Shown piece after piece: positions 1 to 12,240 of a stretch of 64,000 nt of DNA. This DNA comes from Sipunculus nudus. Lineage: Eukaryota; Annelida; Sipuncula; Golfingiida; Sipunculidae. The notes below the pieces were generated by a model. It was not told the origin of the DNA. It ran no database searches and saw nothing but the letters and a program-made list of their open reading frames with translations. The position numbers and the translations under genes were made by a program. The stretch's first letter is position 1. Every line of letters starts with the position of its first letter. The stretch covers positions 65,835,417 to 65,899,416 of the forward strand of contig CM049319.1 of assembly GCA_026874595.1 (NCBI GenBank). The letters run 5' to 3'.

Positions 1-740
1 CCTCTACATCCTCACACAAGTACATACTGAGGTTGGCTCTATGTCTGCCAGGCTAAATATTCGTGTTTTCCACTTCATCAGGGTTTTATTGTGGTGATTC
101 AATAAAAAAGTAACTTACATCATAACATAATAATTATTTTATCAATTACCTAATATGCTCTCAAAATATTAACAATTGCATTGTAAGCCGCTCAGAGAAC
201 CTCGAACATGTAGAAATTCTTCATACAGTCTTAGCAGATCTATAAAATAATTGATCTTATTTAAATTATCAATCTTAGACTTACACCGGAAACATAACAG
301 GTTTAATAAAATAACACTACCGGCACAATATACGTGGCACTGAGATGTCATTGAAGCTATAGAATATATTACGGTTTACCTTTGGAGTTTTAGCTGAATC
401 AAGGTTTTATTTTCGCGATAATTTCGCTTCAAGAATTTAGAAATCCTAGCGAACAAAAAGCCACATTATTTCTTCGTGTGACTTACTTCAGTAACCGACT
501 ACTACAAATTCCTTAAATGACCTACCAATTAATAATAATAATAATAATAATTTATTTTATAAAGCGTAAAATCCATGATGATACATGCTCTAAAACGCTG
601 TTAAAAAACTAGAATACAATCAGCAATCATTAAACATACTATTGTAAGAATATGAAATTAAAGTCGAGCGCGCGATGCAAGCCCCGCTGGAGGCTTAGTA
701 TAAATGTACGTATATGGCGTACAGCACCACGGAAATAAGG
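1..740. other. Intergenic DNA, no gene seen
   Basis: AT-rich sequence without a convincing coding region. It holds a short (ATA)n tract near 532-551. Short open frames here have no recognisable domain and no supporting composition. Confidence 0.6.
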
Positions 741-744
741 ACAA

Positions 745-1342
745 ACCATTAGACACAACCAGTGCCATTTGTATCAAAGGTTCTGGAAAAAGTGTTGGCT
801 TTACAGATTTGCAGTTATTTGGAAAGTAATGACCTGTTAGAACCATATCAGTCTGCATAAGGAAAGGGCACAGTACAGAGACAGACTTAGTACGTATTCA
901 GAATGATATACTCGGCGCCCTTGGTCAAAATAAGGCAGTTTTGTTAATCTGTTAGATCTCTCTGCAGCTTTTGATACAATTTATCATGATTGTATGATAA
1001 GAACACTGCAGCAACTTGGATTTACAGACACTGTTTTGAAATGGTTTTCGTCGTATCTGAGAAATCGTTCCCAAATTGTGAAGATAAAGGGCAATAACCC
1101 AAGAGCAAAACCATTAAATTGTGGGATACCACAAGGCTCAGTCCTTGAACCTATTTTATTCACAATATATACATCATCCCTTGGTTCCCTTCTTCGTCAA
1201 AATTCGATCAACTATCATTTTTATGCATATGATACACAGTTATATGTAGCATTCAAATCTAGTGAACTTGACAGTACCATTCACCAGATGGAATTGTGTG
1301 TTTCAACTGTACAAAAGTGGATGAGCCAGCATCAATTGAAAA
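745..1342 (+). pseudogene. Decayed non-LTR retrotransposon RT, 5' part
   Basis: This is the middle of a reverse transcriptase from a jockey/CR1-group LINE, which would copy element RNA into DNA at the target site. In shifting frames it reads finger-domain residues (SKVLEKV, LESNDLLEPYQSA, then KGHSTETDLV), then DLSAAFDTI, the GIPQGSVLEP block and the active-site region FYAYDTQLY. The usual YADD is YAYD here, so a catalytic aspartate is lost. At least two frameshifts and several stops lie before about 990. The frame is open from 994 until it meets the Helitron-like insertion after base 1342. The 3' part resumes at 3600 in the same frame. No ORF1, endonuclease or 5' UTR precedes it, so the copy was 5'-truncated before the insertion. 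The identification as LINE RT is secure; the clade is inferred. Confidence 0.85.
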
Positions 1343-3599
1343 CTAGACATTTCTTGGCACCGCAGGTGCCAGAGTATCCCCAGACATAGTAGCACCCCCC
1401 CCCCCCCCTTAAGAACAGACCCCCAATTTTGGCAGCATATACTGACACTTGGCATATTTATTGTTTCTTCCATCTAACAATCCACAATCTTGTTGAAGAT
1501 GTTGGTCCTGTGACCTTGATTGTTTTAAAGATGTGTCCTGTGACCTTGACCTTTGAACTCATGACCCCAAAATCAATTTGGGTCTTGCTTTTCCAATGAG
1601 ACATATGCAAGTCAAGTTTGAAATCTATACATCAATAAAGCAGGAATTATCATCCGGAAACTAATTTTTTTTGACAGGTGGCTCCTGTGACCTTCACCTT
1701 TGACCTTGTGACCTCAAATTGATAGTGTTCTTCCTCTCTTGGCAGGAGAACTATATGTGCAAGATGAAAGATCTGAGATGAAATGTTTGGCTGAAAATGC
1801 ATCCACATCTTTTTAAAGATGTGTCCTGTGACCTTGACCTTTGACCTCATGACCCCAAAATCAATTTTGGTCTTGCTTTTCCAATGGGACATATACAAGT
1901 CCAGTTTGAAAACCATACATCAATAAAAAGCAGGAATTATCATCCAGAAACTAATTTTTGGACAGATGGCTCCTGTGACCTTAACCTTTGACCTTGTGAC
2001 CTCAAAATTGATAAGGGTTTTCCACTCTTGGCAGGTGAACTATATGTGCAAGATGAAAGATCTGAGATGAATTGTTTGGCTGAAAATGCATCCACAATCT
2101 TTATAAAGAGGTTTCCTGTGACCTTGACCTTTGACCTCATGACCCCAAAATCAATTCGGGTCTTGGTTTTCCAATGGGTCAAATACAAGTCATGTTTGAA
2201 ATCCATACATCAATAAAAGAAGGAATTATCATCCAGAAACTAATTTTTGGACAGATGGCTCCTGTGACCTTCACCTTTGACCTTGTGACCTCAAAATTGA
2301 TAGGGTTCTTCCTCTCTTGGCAGGTGAACTATATGTGCAAGATGAAATATCTGACATGAAATTTTTGGCTGAAAATGCATCCACATCTTTTTAAAGATGT
2401 GTCCTGTGACCTTGACCTTTGACCTCATGACCCCAAAATCAATTCAGGTCTTGCTTTTCCAATGGGACATATACAAGTCAAGTTTGAAATCCATACATCA
2501 ATTAAAGCAGGAATTATTATCCAGAAACTAATTTTTGGACAGATGGCTCCTGTGACCTTCACCTTTGACCTTGTGACCTCAAAATTGATAGGGGTCTTCC
2601 ACTCTTGGCAGGTGAACTATATGTGCAAGATGAAAGATCTCAGATGAATTTTTTGGCTGAATGTGCATCCACAACCTTTTTAAAGAGGTTTCCTGTGACC
2701 TTGACTTTTGACCTCATGACCCCAAAATCAATTCGGGTCTTGCTTTTCCAATGGGTCAAATACAAGTCAAGTTTAAAATCCATACATCAATAAAAGAAGG
2801 AATTATCATCCAGAAACTAATTTTTGGACAGATAGCTCCTGTGGCCTTGACCTTTGACCTTGTGACCCCAAAATTTATATGGATCATCCACTATTGGCAA
2901 GTGAGCTATATATTCAAGATGGAAGACCTGGGATGAAAGTTTGGCTTAAAATGCATCCACAGTATATTTTAAAACGCCAGTCCAGTGACCTTGACCTTTG
3001 ACCTCATGACCCTAGAACCTATAGGGTTCTTACTTTAGTGGTGGGCCATACATAAGTCATGTTTGAAATTCATATGGCTATCAACACTGGAGATATCATA
3101 AGAGGTGTGTGATTTTCACCATATATGGCAATATTCAAGGTCAAGGCCACTATCATAGGAAAGGTCATGACCCCAATTTAAATAAACATCATCCCATAAC
3201 CCATAACTATGTATATGCATAATATAAAAGAAATCTGTCCACAAGTAAAGAATAATAGGTGGCGCCACCAGTTTCTGGAACATGACAACCCTATCCATGA
3301 TCTTCCATCAACTTGATTTTGGGATAAATCCATGCAAGATTTCTTGAGATATTAAAGAATTTGTGTGATTTTCCCCAAAATTGGACCTATTCAAGGTCAA
3401 GGACACTCTCCTAGTAAAGGTCATGTCCTCATTTTAAATAGGCGTCGTCCTCTTACCCATATCTATACATATAACAAGTTTGGTAAAGTTCCGTGAAATA
3501 TTTTTTGTGTTATCGCGCCAACAAGATTTATATGCGGCGGCGGCGGCGGCGGGACCGGTATGAAAACATAGTATCCCCCGACTTTGTCTGGGGATACAA
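1343..3599 (-). mobile_element. Helitron-like non-autonomous element, copy A
   Basis: On the minus strand the element ends in CTAG, preceded at 8 nt by a perfect 7-bp hairpin (TGGCACC/GGTGCCA, 1355-1371). Its 5' end reads TTGTATCCCCAGACAAAG (3582-3599). A 13-bp asymmetric terminal inverted repeat, GTATCCCCAGACA, lies at 1374-1386 and, inverted, at 3585-3597. These are hallmarks of Helitrons, especially the Helitron2/Helentron group, which has asymmetric TIRs, internal tandem repeats and no target duplication. It sits between A1342 and T3600; removing it restores the RT frame (QLK then MNDEKTE). There is no Rep/helicase coding, so it would need an autonomous partner. Inside are a C run (1395-1408), five ~288-bp repeats and a (CGG)n tract near the 5' end. 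A second copy lies at 16557-18291. The superfamily is strongly suggested; the exact group is inference. Confidence 0.8.
1500..3010. repeat. ~288-bp tandem array inside Helitron-like copy A
   Basis: Five units of about 287-292 bp, plus diverged half units at each edge, anchored on CAATTCGGGTCTTGCTTTTC-like segments near 1570, 1860, 2148, 2438 and 2728. Each unit carries two blocks with head-to-tail TGACCT hexamers: a 'gtgaccttgacctttgacctc' type and a 'cacctttgaccttgtgacctc' type. Many short open frames here are by-products of the repeat and are not genes. Copy B at 16.7-17.6 kb has only three units, so the array length varies between copies. Confidence 0.85.
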
Positions 3600-4270
3600 T
3601 GAATGATGAAAAAACAGAAGCCATATTAATTGCACATAAACATTTGTTGTGAGAAATAGGTTCACCCACACTTCACATTGGCTCTCATCAAATTACACCA
3701 TCATCGAAAGTAAGAAATATTTGTGTTATTTTGTATTCACATGCATCTATGGAAGCCCATGTAATGGCAGTCTGCAAGGCTTCATATAAACATATTCGTA
3801 AAATCAGTAAAATAAGAAAGTTTGTTAAAAGAGTGTCTTTGGAGCAAATAGTTCATTCTTTTATTACTTCTAAATTAGACTATTGCAATGTACTCTTGTT
3901 TGGAACTCCCTAAGCATTAACAAATCGACTGCAAAGTATACAGAATGCTGCGGCAAGGATTATTACGGGTGCTTCAAAATCAGACCATATTACACCAATT
4001 TTGTATTCTTTGCATTGGCTGCCCATTGTGCAAAGGGTAACATTCAAAATGTTAAATTAGACAATAAATAATTTAGCTCCTCTTTACCTGCAAGAGCTTA
4101 TTCACAGTTACACTCCATTAAGGAGGCTTCGCTCAGCAGCTAAAAACTTACTGGTCGTGCCTTTTACCAAATAGTCCTGTGTACAAAATCGGGCATTCAG
4201 TGTTGTTGGCCCAAAACTGTGGAATGACCTACCAGATACTCTATGAGAAGTACACTCCGCTGCCCAAGCG
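3600..4270 (+). pseudogene. Decayed non-LTR retrotransposon RT, 3' part
   Basis: This continues the RT interrupted by the Helitron-like element. It begins (M)NDEKTEAILI at the junction and runs into the C-terminal LINE region: KLDYCNVLLFGTP, then in other frames NRLQSIQNAAARIITG, ITPILYSLHWLPI, and near the end VVGPKLWNDLPD. These are the standard thumb and post-RT motifs of jockey/CR1-group elements. Frameshifts and stops are present near 3657, 3913 and 4066 and beyond. Together with 745-1342 it makes a roughly 1.3-kb 5'-truncated, dead LINE fragment. It gives a clean reading of the pre-insertion site. Confidence 0.85.
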
Positions 4271-4394
4271 TTTCTAACGGCTAGGAGTAATTATACGCTT
4301 GACTTCAGTCGGACAGTGAAGAATCGTTGTATTTGAAGATGGCAAACCTGCATCAATGGTACGTTTCTTGGTCATTATAATCAGATACATGTCA

Positions 4395-4792
4395 TCATAA
4401 TAGACAGTATTTATATGGCACCGATTCTCTGATAGTTGGACTCAAAGCGCCATACACAATTCCACTTATGGACTAGCTGACAGGGCAGTATTAAACGCTT
4501 CCTCTCATATTTTATATCTTGGTATTAACCAGACCCGGTGCCTACTGCGCTTGCAGGCCCTGGATGTGTAATCGTCCCAATTACGGAGTCATGCCACCGA
4601 GAAACCCCGAAAGGCGCACATGTTTGTGAGTGAAACAGGGCCGTTGGGCACGACCATTTCCATTCCACCTACAGTGCGCTCAGTAAGGGTAGGAGCCGTT
4701 CGTGAGAAATCTCAAAGCCTCGGAGGAGATTCGAACTCATGATCTCCCCGCATTGGGATCTGTGCTCTACCCCTGAGGCACAGAAACAGGTT
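4395..4792 (-). mobile_element. tRNA-derived SINE
   Basis: On the minus strand it starts with a tRNA-like head: A-box region TGCCTCAGGGGTAGAGCA (4763-4780) and B-box region GAGTTCGAATCTCC (4727-4740). These are internal RNA polymerase III promoter elements. A central body (about 4580-4690) contains GTGCCC-ACGGCC-TGTTTC and GTGCG-CTTTC blocks that recur in the SINE at 54.3 kb. Next comes a CACCGGGTCTGGTTAA segment, which recurs at 45.97 kb. A LINE-like 3' tail near 4395-4460 contains GGTGCCATATAAATAC. The copy is old and lacks a clear target duplication. SINE assignment is solid; family name unknown. Confidence 0.7.
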
Positions 4793-4838
4793 CTAAGCGA
4801 TAAGTTCTAAGTACTTTAAGACGATTTTTCAGCTTACG

Positions 4839-4981
<143 letters not shown>

Positions 4982-6640
4982 TAAAAGAACCAGTGTCTTT
5001 TTAAATTAGATCATAGGAACTTAAGTGTTTCATAGCAGTATCTAGTGTCAACTTAATCCTGTGTCGACGATCGCTGTGTTACACCTACACTGGGTGTTAG
5101 GAATAGGGTCAGGGGGTAAACCTATATGGTTTTTCAAAGTCCTGTCCTGTACCCTCTTAAATCAGATATTACATTTTCTCGAATTCTGATCGTTAACGCT
5201 GTCTCATTTCCTGGTATAGATCATGGCCCGCTCGATTCCAGTTTGTTCCTCCGGCTTCTACGTGGAAGACACTTCGGATACTAGCAAATTAGATTTGTAA
5301 CCTGTGTAGAAAGATGAAGAAGGGCACCGCCTTTTGATGGACTTTCTCATTTTTAAAAAGAAATTTTCCAGGGTTTATTTTCTTCCATTTAACGGCTTAA
5401 TGGTAAAGTTTGTCCACTCGAAAGGCATTAACTTTTTGACCTCTTCACATACATACACACATAGTTCTGGTACGTGCCGTTAGAGACAAACAAGAGTTCA
5501 CCTGACCTCAGGAAAGTACGAGTAAAAGAACACTGTACATTAACAGATCGGTGAAAGCATGATTAATCTCTAACCCAGCATACTCCGCACTTATCACATT
5601 CCTTACCACCCGTAGACTTGTACCCAGCTCTATTATGGCACCGCTGCTCTAGGCCAATCATAGAGACGGGCGTACAACGCCATCTTCAGGACTCCCGGCA
5701 GATTGGTTCCAACTCCAGTATGATTTATATATGACAAAAATATGCATTTCGTTTGCTCAGAGAAGTTGTCAAAAGTTGGCTGTACATTTTGTGTAACAGT
5801 TATCATTAGATTAATAGATATTGGTGATAAACCAATGCCACCTACAGAGGAATATCAAATATTCAGTATATCATATCATCTATACATCCATCAGTCAATT
5901 TTTGTGCAACAACTCATTTTTCAATATTTGGAAACTATAAATAACTAAAGAAAGTGCTTTTATAAGAAATCTTAACGGATAACCAGCCAAGATCGCGTGA
6001 ACGTCCATGACAATCGGTATGAGCGTCAACACTCGAGTTGGAACCAGTCTACAGGTAAGTCAGCAGTTGCAACTGGGATTACTTAAGATTGCGTTGTACG
6101 CCTGTCTCTATGCTTGGCCGAGGGCAGGATACCAGTCTAAACCACCCGCTGATAGTACAAATAAGAACTATGCCGGCAAGCTACACATAGCCACAAACTA
6201 AACATAACCAAGCACTATACTTTTCCCCTTTGCCCATTGTATATGTTGTACAAAAACACAGCCTTCTGTATGTAAATAGACAAACGTTATATGTTAGCTT
6301 CTTTGTATATATACTTGCTCTCATGTACAGCAGAAGTAAATCACAGGCACTCGTTTCCAGCACTACAATGGCCTAGAAACGGTAAACATGTTGAGTATGA
6401 GCGATATACCCATTATAAGAGAACAAGGTAATGAACTCCTCCGCTCTGAAAGACAACTTTTTTCACAAGTCCGAATTCAGGAGAATTATCCGCTTTACAA
6501 GCATGACCACGAGCCTTTTTGTTGAAAACATCTTTATTTACAAGATTAAACTTCCAAATATAAAAGTTCCCCACACTAACCGCGAATTCCAGCACGTTTA
6601 TTTCAGCTGCGACACCGTCATTTGTCATGTATACATTTAC
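4982..6640. other. Intergenic DNA, no gene seen
   Basis: No recognisable coding sequence, RNA gene or repeat structure. The short open frames at 5742-5948, 6007-6201 and 6413-6643 have no domain signature and overlap each other on opposite strands. Confidence 0.5.
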
Positions 6641-6645
6641 TAGTT

Positions 6646-6661
6646 GCGGAAGTTGACGTCA
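6646..6661 (+). promoter_or_regulatory. ETS-like site next to a consensus CRE
   Basis: GCGGAAG (ETS-type core) is followed by a perfect TGACGTCA (CREB/ATF consensus) and then a small GC-rich patch CCCCGGGC. This combination is typical of animal promoters, but no gene start can be tied to it here. The motif match is direct; promoter function is a guess. Confidence 0.25.
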
Positions 6662-6951
6662 CCCCGGGCTGAATGGATTTCCCCTTGAGCTGGCGTCTGT
6701 GATTGGCTGCATGGTATCAGTCGTTTTCCACATCTCTTTTAGGCGCACAATTCAAACAACTGTCAAATGGTCAATGAAGTTGAAAATCAGTGGGCATTGC
6801 ATGCAAACACAACCAGGACCATTATGTCACTTGTTTATAACCGGAACTTGTCTATTCGTTTTTTAATACGTAAATGCGTATTTATGCTGATACATGTTGG
6901 TCAACTAATTACGATGAGGGGTATGGTCACTCAGACGCGTTATTCCGGCCT

Positions 6952-8035
<1,084 letters not shown>

Positions 8036-8245
8036 GCCTTCTATGTTTCAGGTTTTACATTCACGGGGTTAGGAATAATCCCGAAATCATAACCTGTCTT
8101 AAAGACATTAGAGCGAATCTCTGAGGTTCTATAACGAGATTTCCCCCATTAATTATGCCATTAAGGCACCGGCGGGGTTCAAACCAGGGACCTTCAGCTT
8201 CAAAACACATTTTAGGTTATCACTTCCGCCAATGAAGGAGATGTG
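8036..8245 (-). mobile_element. SINE-like remnant with a B-box
   Basis: On the minus strand, GGTTTGAACCCC (near 8174-8186) sits in a tRNA T-arm-like context (CTGGTTTGAACCCCGCCGG) and matches the Pol III B-box well. An A-box about 40 nt upstream is only weakly recognisable. The rest has no match to the other SINEs in the window. It may be a decayed tRNA-derived SINE of another family. Confidence 0.4.
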
Positions 8246-8337
8246 AAAAAGGCATATTGATATGAACAAAATTGAACCACGTCTTTTATTGCCACACACC
8301 TAGTTATTTTGATTAAACTCCATTGTTCATTGAAGGA

Positions 8338-8395
8338 GGAACAGCTCTGTTAGCACCTGAGGAAGGGGGCCGAGCACCCGAAAGCTTGTGTACAA
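8338..8395 (+). ncRNA. Hammerhead-ribozyme-like motif (Penelope/retroelement type)
   Basis: CTGAGGA (8357-8363) fits the hammerhead core CUGANGA. A stem II of GGGGGC/GCACCC with one mismatch (8365-8379) follows, then GAAA (8380-8383). After GAAA comes GCTT: AGCT is self-complementary and would give the very short, dimer-forming stem III known from Penelope-like element hammerheads. Cleavage would fall before GTGT, which pairs with GCAC upstream of CTGAGGA. Such motifs are known in the terminal repeats of Penelope-like retroelements. No RT or GIY-YIG gene lies nearby, so this is a relic or a non-autonomous piece. Activity is untested. Confidence 0.45.
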
Positions 8396-8399
8396 GAAC

Positions 8400-9715
8400 T
8401 ACACAAAGCTAGTCTTTTTAAAAAGGTGCCAACCATTTATATAACTTATTAAACTGAGTCATATGGCAAGGATCTCCATTGAGCCATTAATTAGCAGCCA
8501 ACTGGAAGGTCAGCCCATCTTGATGACTCATGCCTTTAAAATGTCTGTGTTATATCTGACTCAACCATGACGCTCATGTATGGCCCATTAATTTTAGCAG
8601 TCAACGGGCTGGCCAGTTCAACCGCGCTGAACCCAACCTTCAGAAACATCCTGCTATAAAATACTGTGTTCACTGGAAACGATCAGCTGTACATGTTTGA
8701 AATGGTTTCTAATGAGACTGTCTCCATTCATTTTCTATTTATGAATATTAAGTGTGCTGAAGCTTAATGAATAGGCCTACACACAAACGTGTATCTGAAA
8801 TGACGAAAATGTAAAGTATGCCAATATAATTTGCTCAACATATAATTAAAGACACTCTAATTTTTTTATCAAACTACCTATACGCGGTAGCACACGCTTC
8901 TTTCCATGTTTCGCCAGGAGTTAACCATGCCCAGTCACTCCCGCACCTGCGGTACTGAATGTGTGATCAACCGCACCAGTGCTAGGTCATTTCACCGTGC
9001 AACCGAAGAAAGCTACTATGTTTTTTAGTTGTACACAGTCGTGAGACACGGCCGGCCTTTAACCTGTACTGCACTACACTCACCCTTGAAACCCGTGGGG
9101 AAAAAACCAGAGTCAGCGCCAGAGTTAAAAGTCCTGAGTTATGAATGGTGTAAAAAAAAATTCTTAATTTGAGAATAAATATGCATGTCTTTATAAATTT
9201 TGGTTACTTGGGCTAGGATTTCAGATGTTTTCTTGCCATTCTTTCGTGGCAGAAACGTTTTATATCAGCATTTATTGGTAAAGTTGCACAAAATATGTCC
9301 AAACTAAAGACCTTCTTCAGATGTTATATAGGATTTCCAGTAGCGCCTTTTGCACTTGTCATGCATAATTTCCTTCTACTTCCGTCTTCTGGGTCAAGGA
9401 CGCAATGTCATTGAGGTCAGCCAAGGCATGTGTGAGACGCATACCAGGCGTGATAATCGGTTCACCCTCAGTGCCCTCTGGTCACGCCATGAATACGTGA
9501 CACTCAAAACCATAATGAAACCAGACAAAGCATGTGACCAAGGATTTTATGATTAAACATAGGTTAATATAATTGCGAAGACTGGCGCCCCAGGGGACAG
9601 TGATAGGTGCTTATATGGATGGTAATCCCGACCGTGTGAATTCAGTTTCTCAGTGACGTGAATGTACTGTGAGAGCTTGTTGTACGATGGGAAAGGAATA
9701 CAAAGCATACGACGA
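8400..9715. other. Intergenic DNA with a decayed hammerhead-like relic
   Basis: No gene recognised. On the minus strand at about 9298-9330, CTGAAGAAGGTC is followed by GGAC and TTTTGTGC. This resembles a hammerhead-bearing retroelement end whose GAAA has been lost. The open frame 9350-9556 has no known domain. Confidence 0.4.
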
Positions 9716-9717
9716 CA

Positions 9718-9915
9718 GGGGTGGATCGTAGAATTAGGAAAAGGAGGGGTCCAGCCCATAAGGACTAATGATAAAACCTAAACAGGTTCGCTGGTCCGGG
9801 AAAGGTAGGGGGTGGGGTCCAGGCCGCAAAAATATTCCCGTTAAAGGTTGCGTTGGGTGAGAAAGGGACGGGGACGACACCCCCCCCCCCCCCCCCACCC
9901 GGATCCGCTTCAACC
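9718..9915. mobile_element. Short MITE with GCGGATCC-type ends, copy 1
   Basis: The ends read GGTGGATCGTAGAATTAGG on the left and, on the right, a C run followed by ACCCGGATCCGC. The left 40 bases match, in inverted orientation, the right part of the MITE at 22226-22357 (AATTAGGAAAAGG, then AAGGACTAATGA). It contains a 16-base C run and no coding capacity. Confidence 0.55.
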
Positions 9916-9970
9916 ACAGCAACCTGTAGCTGCTCGAAGAGCGTAAAACTTTCTTTGGCTTGGCTTGGCA

Positions 9971-10222
9971 TTCCATATGCGTATGCGCTACGTAAATGCG
10001 TAATAACGTATGCGTTTGCAGCACGTTTCGATCGCTCAGTGTAGCGATTGAAAACGCAGACACATGGTAACGGACGGGAAAAATCCTAATTTGACGTTAG
10101 TGATAAGGCAGATGATTTTGCTGCATACGTACCGCATATGTATATGTGTTAATGGAATCACAGGCATCCGTTTTCTAGCTGCATTACGCATACGTACTGC
10201 ATACGCATACATATCGTACACG
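9971..10222. mobile_element. MITE with TATGCGTATGC inverted ends
   Basis: About 28-bp imperfect terminal inverted repeats: TATGCGTATGCGCTACGT at the left, and its counterpart TATGCGTATGCAGTACGT read from the right end on the minus strand. Both continue into ATGCGTAAT. The centre is rich in TACGTATGCG-like words and a GATCGCT/AGCGATT hairpin. There is no transposase; the superfamily cannot be assigned from the ends. Confidence 0.55.
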
Positions 10223-10224
10223 CA

Positions 10225-12180
10225 TTTATATATGTAGAATACCACATTAATTTATAGACGGGAGTATAACTATATGTATGGATCGGTTGAAGACAAAATG
10301 CGCTATATACATTGCTACACAAACCATGTCCACGGTTACCGAAAAAAAACTTTTTAGATACCGTAAATAACGTATGTTTATAAATATCACTGTGTCTCAT
10401 TTGATTCATAATGTTAATGGAAACATGGCTGTTACCACGGTAACAGTCTCATGCCGAGCTTGAATGTAGTTATTGAAGTCATGATTGCAATTTTCCAGTA
10501 TCATCAAAGATAAGTACGAAGGGGTCCCCTTTTTCAACGTGTCTTTTGAAGAGATAAAACGTCTGCTAACACCCAATGTCTGCGCGGGCAAGCGTACAGT
10601 CCGGGAGCCAAGTTGGCAAAAGTGCTCTAAAAAACGGAGTTAATTGTCCCTTAAGTACTACAAAACTCAAACAAAGTTTTTTAACAAACTATAGGTAACA
10701 GGATTTTTATTTAGTGAGATCTACTCATGCAAAAGTCCAGCGTCAAAGAAAACCTGAAAATTCAGAATTTTTCTTGAACCGACTCATGACCGCCTTTAAG
10801 CCAATAACTCTGTCAGCTTGAAAGTAATCAATAGGCCTACGTATATGGTCTTGTTCGAAAGGTATGATCATGCATTTTAAAATGAATACTCATTTGAAAC
10901 AAACAAGTGTAAATTGTAACTTTTATAGCTACATAATGTACCTCATACCCATAAGATTTTGCGAAAACAACCTTTTTGTACATTGCATGAAATTTCACCA
11001 TACATGAGAACAGAACTACTACGAGTTACTGAATATTGTCATGAAAGTACAGTATACTTGTATGTTTTAACACGAGCGTGGTTTTATTAATGCGACCTTG
11101 CAGGATAAACGTGCAGCATGCAATGAATGATCAAGCTTTAGTGGTCATGCTTGCTCAAACACCCGTAGCAATATCACATACAGACGTGTTGCACCGAGAA
11201 GTATACAATAAATATTAATGCGGAATATACATGTGATATTACTAAAGTTACACGAACAAATGCACAAACCCTCGCATGCATGGATTCTGATTACAGTCTT
11301 GCTTTGAACTCAGATGACATGGCGTGCCACAAGATTTGTCAAAGGACGCCATCATTGTCTGACCCTGACTCGGGGGGATCGCATTGGTTACTCAAAATCC
11401 CATTATCTGTGATAACCTGGATGTTATTCCCCTATGTAATGAATCAATATCCAAATGTTTCCCATGGAATCGAATGGAAATTATTCGTGAGTCCCTACCG
11501 TGTATGTTATTCCGTATAGGAATCACTTCCAGTACCCACATTTGTTTGACTACTGCGCTATACAGAGAGATGTGTGATCCCGTGCATACAAAATGACTTT
11601 AATCAGTAAATAGATTTAAAGTGATATATGAAGAGAGTATGGTCGTTAATGGATTAATATTGTCTCTTATGCTGTAAATTATGCAAAAGGAGTTGGCAAA
11701 TCAATACATACACAAAACTGGTATTTATAACATTGAGGGGCATCGACATCATACATCTGCTTCTCCGGGGAAATTGACCTATCCATGAACTCTATGTGAC
11801 ATTAGTCGCATATTCATTCAAGAATAATCATAAGCATCGGACTAACGAGCAACCAATCAGGTGACCTTAAACAGTTTAAAGCGTCAAGCATCTGACAAAA
11901 ACAAAATTTTGCATTATTTGACAGAGCTCTGTCAAACAGAACACGTACGTGTAGTCTGTAAATACTACCAGTACCCATGCCGGCATGTTTTCCGGGATTT
12001 TTTTTATACAAAGGAGACAATATAAACATTTGTAGGCTATAGGTCGCAGGTGCCATTCCTCCGACTACCGAGTGTATGATAATGGCACGTAATTCGTATG
12101 AGACTAATAATCCAAAATATTGCGAGACAGTTCATAATGACTGCGATATATAGTAAACAATGATCAGGCGACACCAGCTG
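10225..12180. other. Intergenic DNA, no gene seen
   Basis: No domain, RNA gene or clear transposon end. The longest open frames (11280-11519, 11384-11596, and minus strand 11814-12056) look random. Confidence 0.5.
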
Positions 12181-12181
12181 A

Positions 12182-12240
12182 TGACGTCAGACAATACGAC
12201 GTCATGCGTCATCGACCTTTGTGATGTCATTATTATGTTG
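12182..12240. promoter_or_regulatory. Cluster of CRE/ATF-like sites
   Basis: One perfect TGACGTCA (12182-12189) and three near matches (GACGTCAT, TGCGTCAT, TGATGTCAT) lie within 60 bases. Clusters like this can be ATF/CREB-responsive, but no gene start is visible nearby, so function is speculative. Confidence 0.25.

Noticed and set aside
1650-2936. Many 60-88-codon frames on both strands in the Helitron-like array
   Set aside because: They repeat with the 288-bp unit, overlap each other on opposite strands and carry no domain.
9298-9330. Minus-strand CTGAAGAAGGTC...GGAC, resembling a hammerhead-bearing end
   Set aside because: GAAA is lost, so it is at best a dead relic; mentioned only in the regional description.
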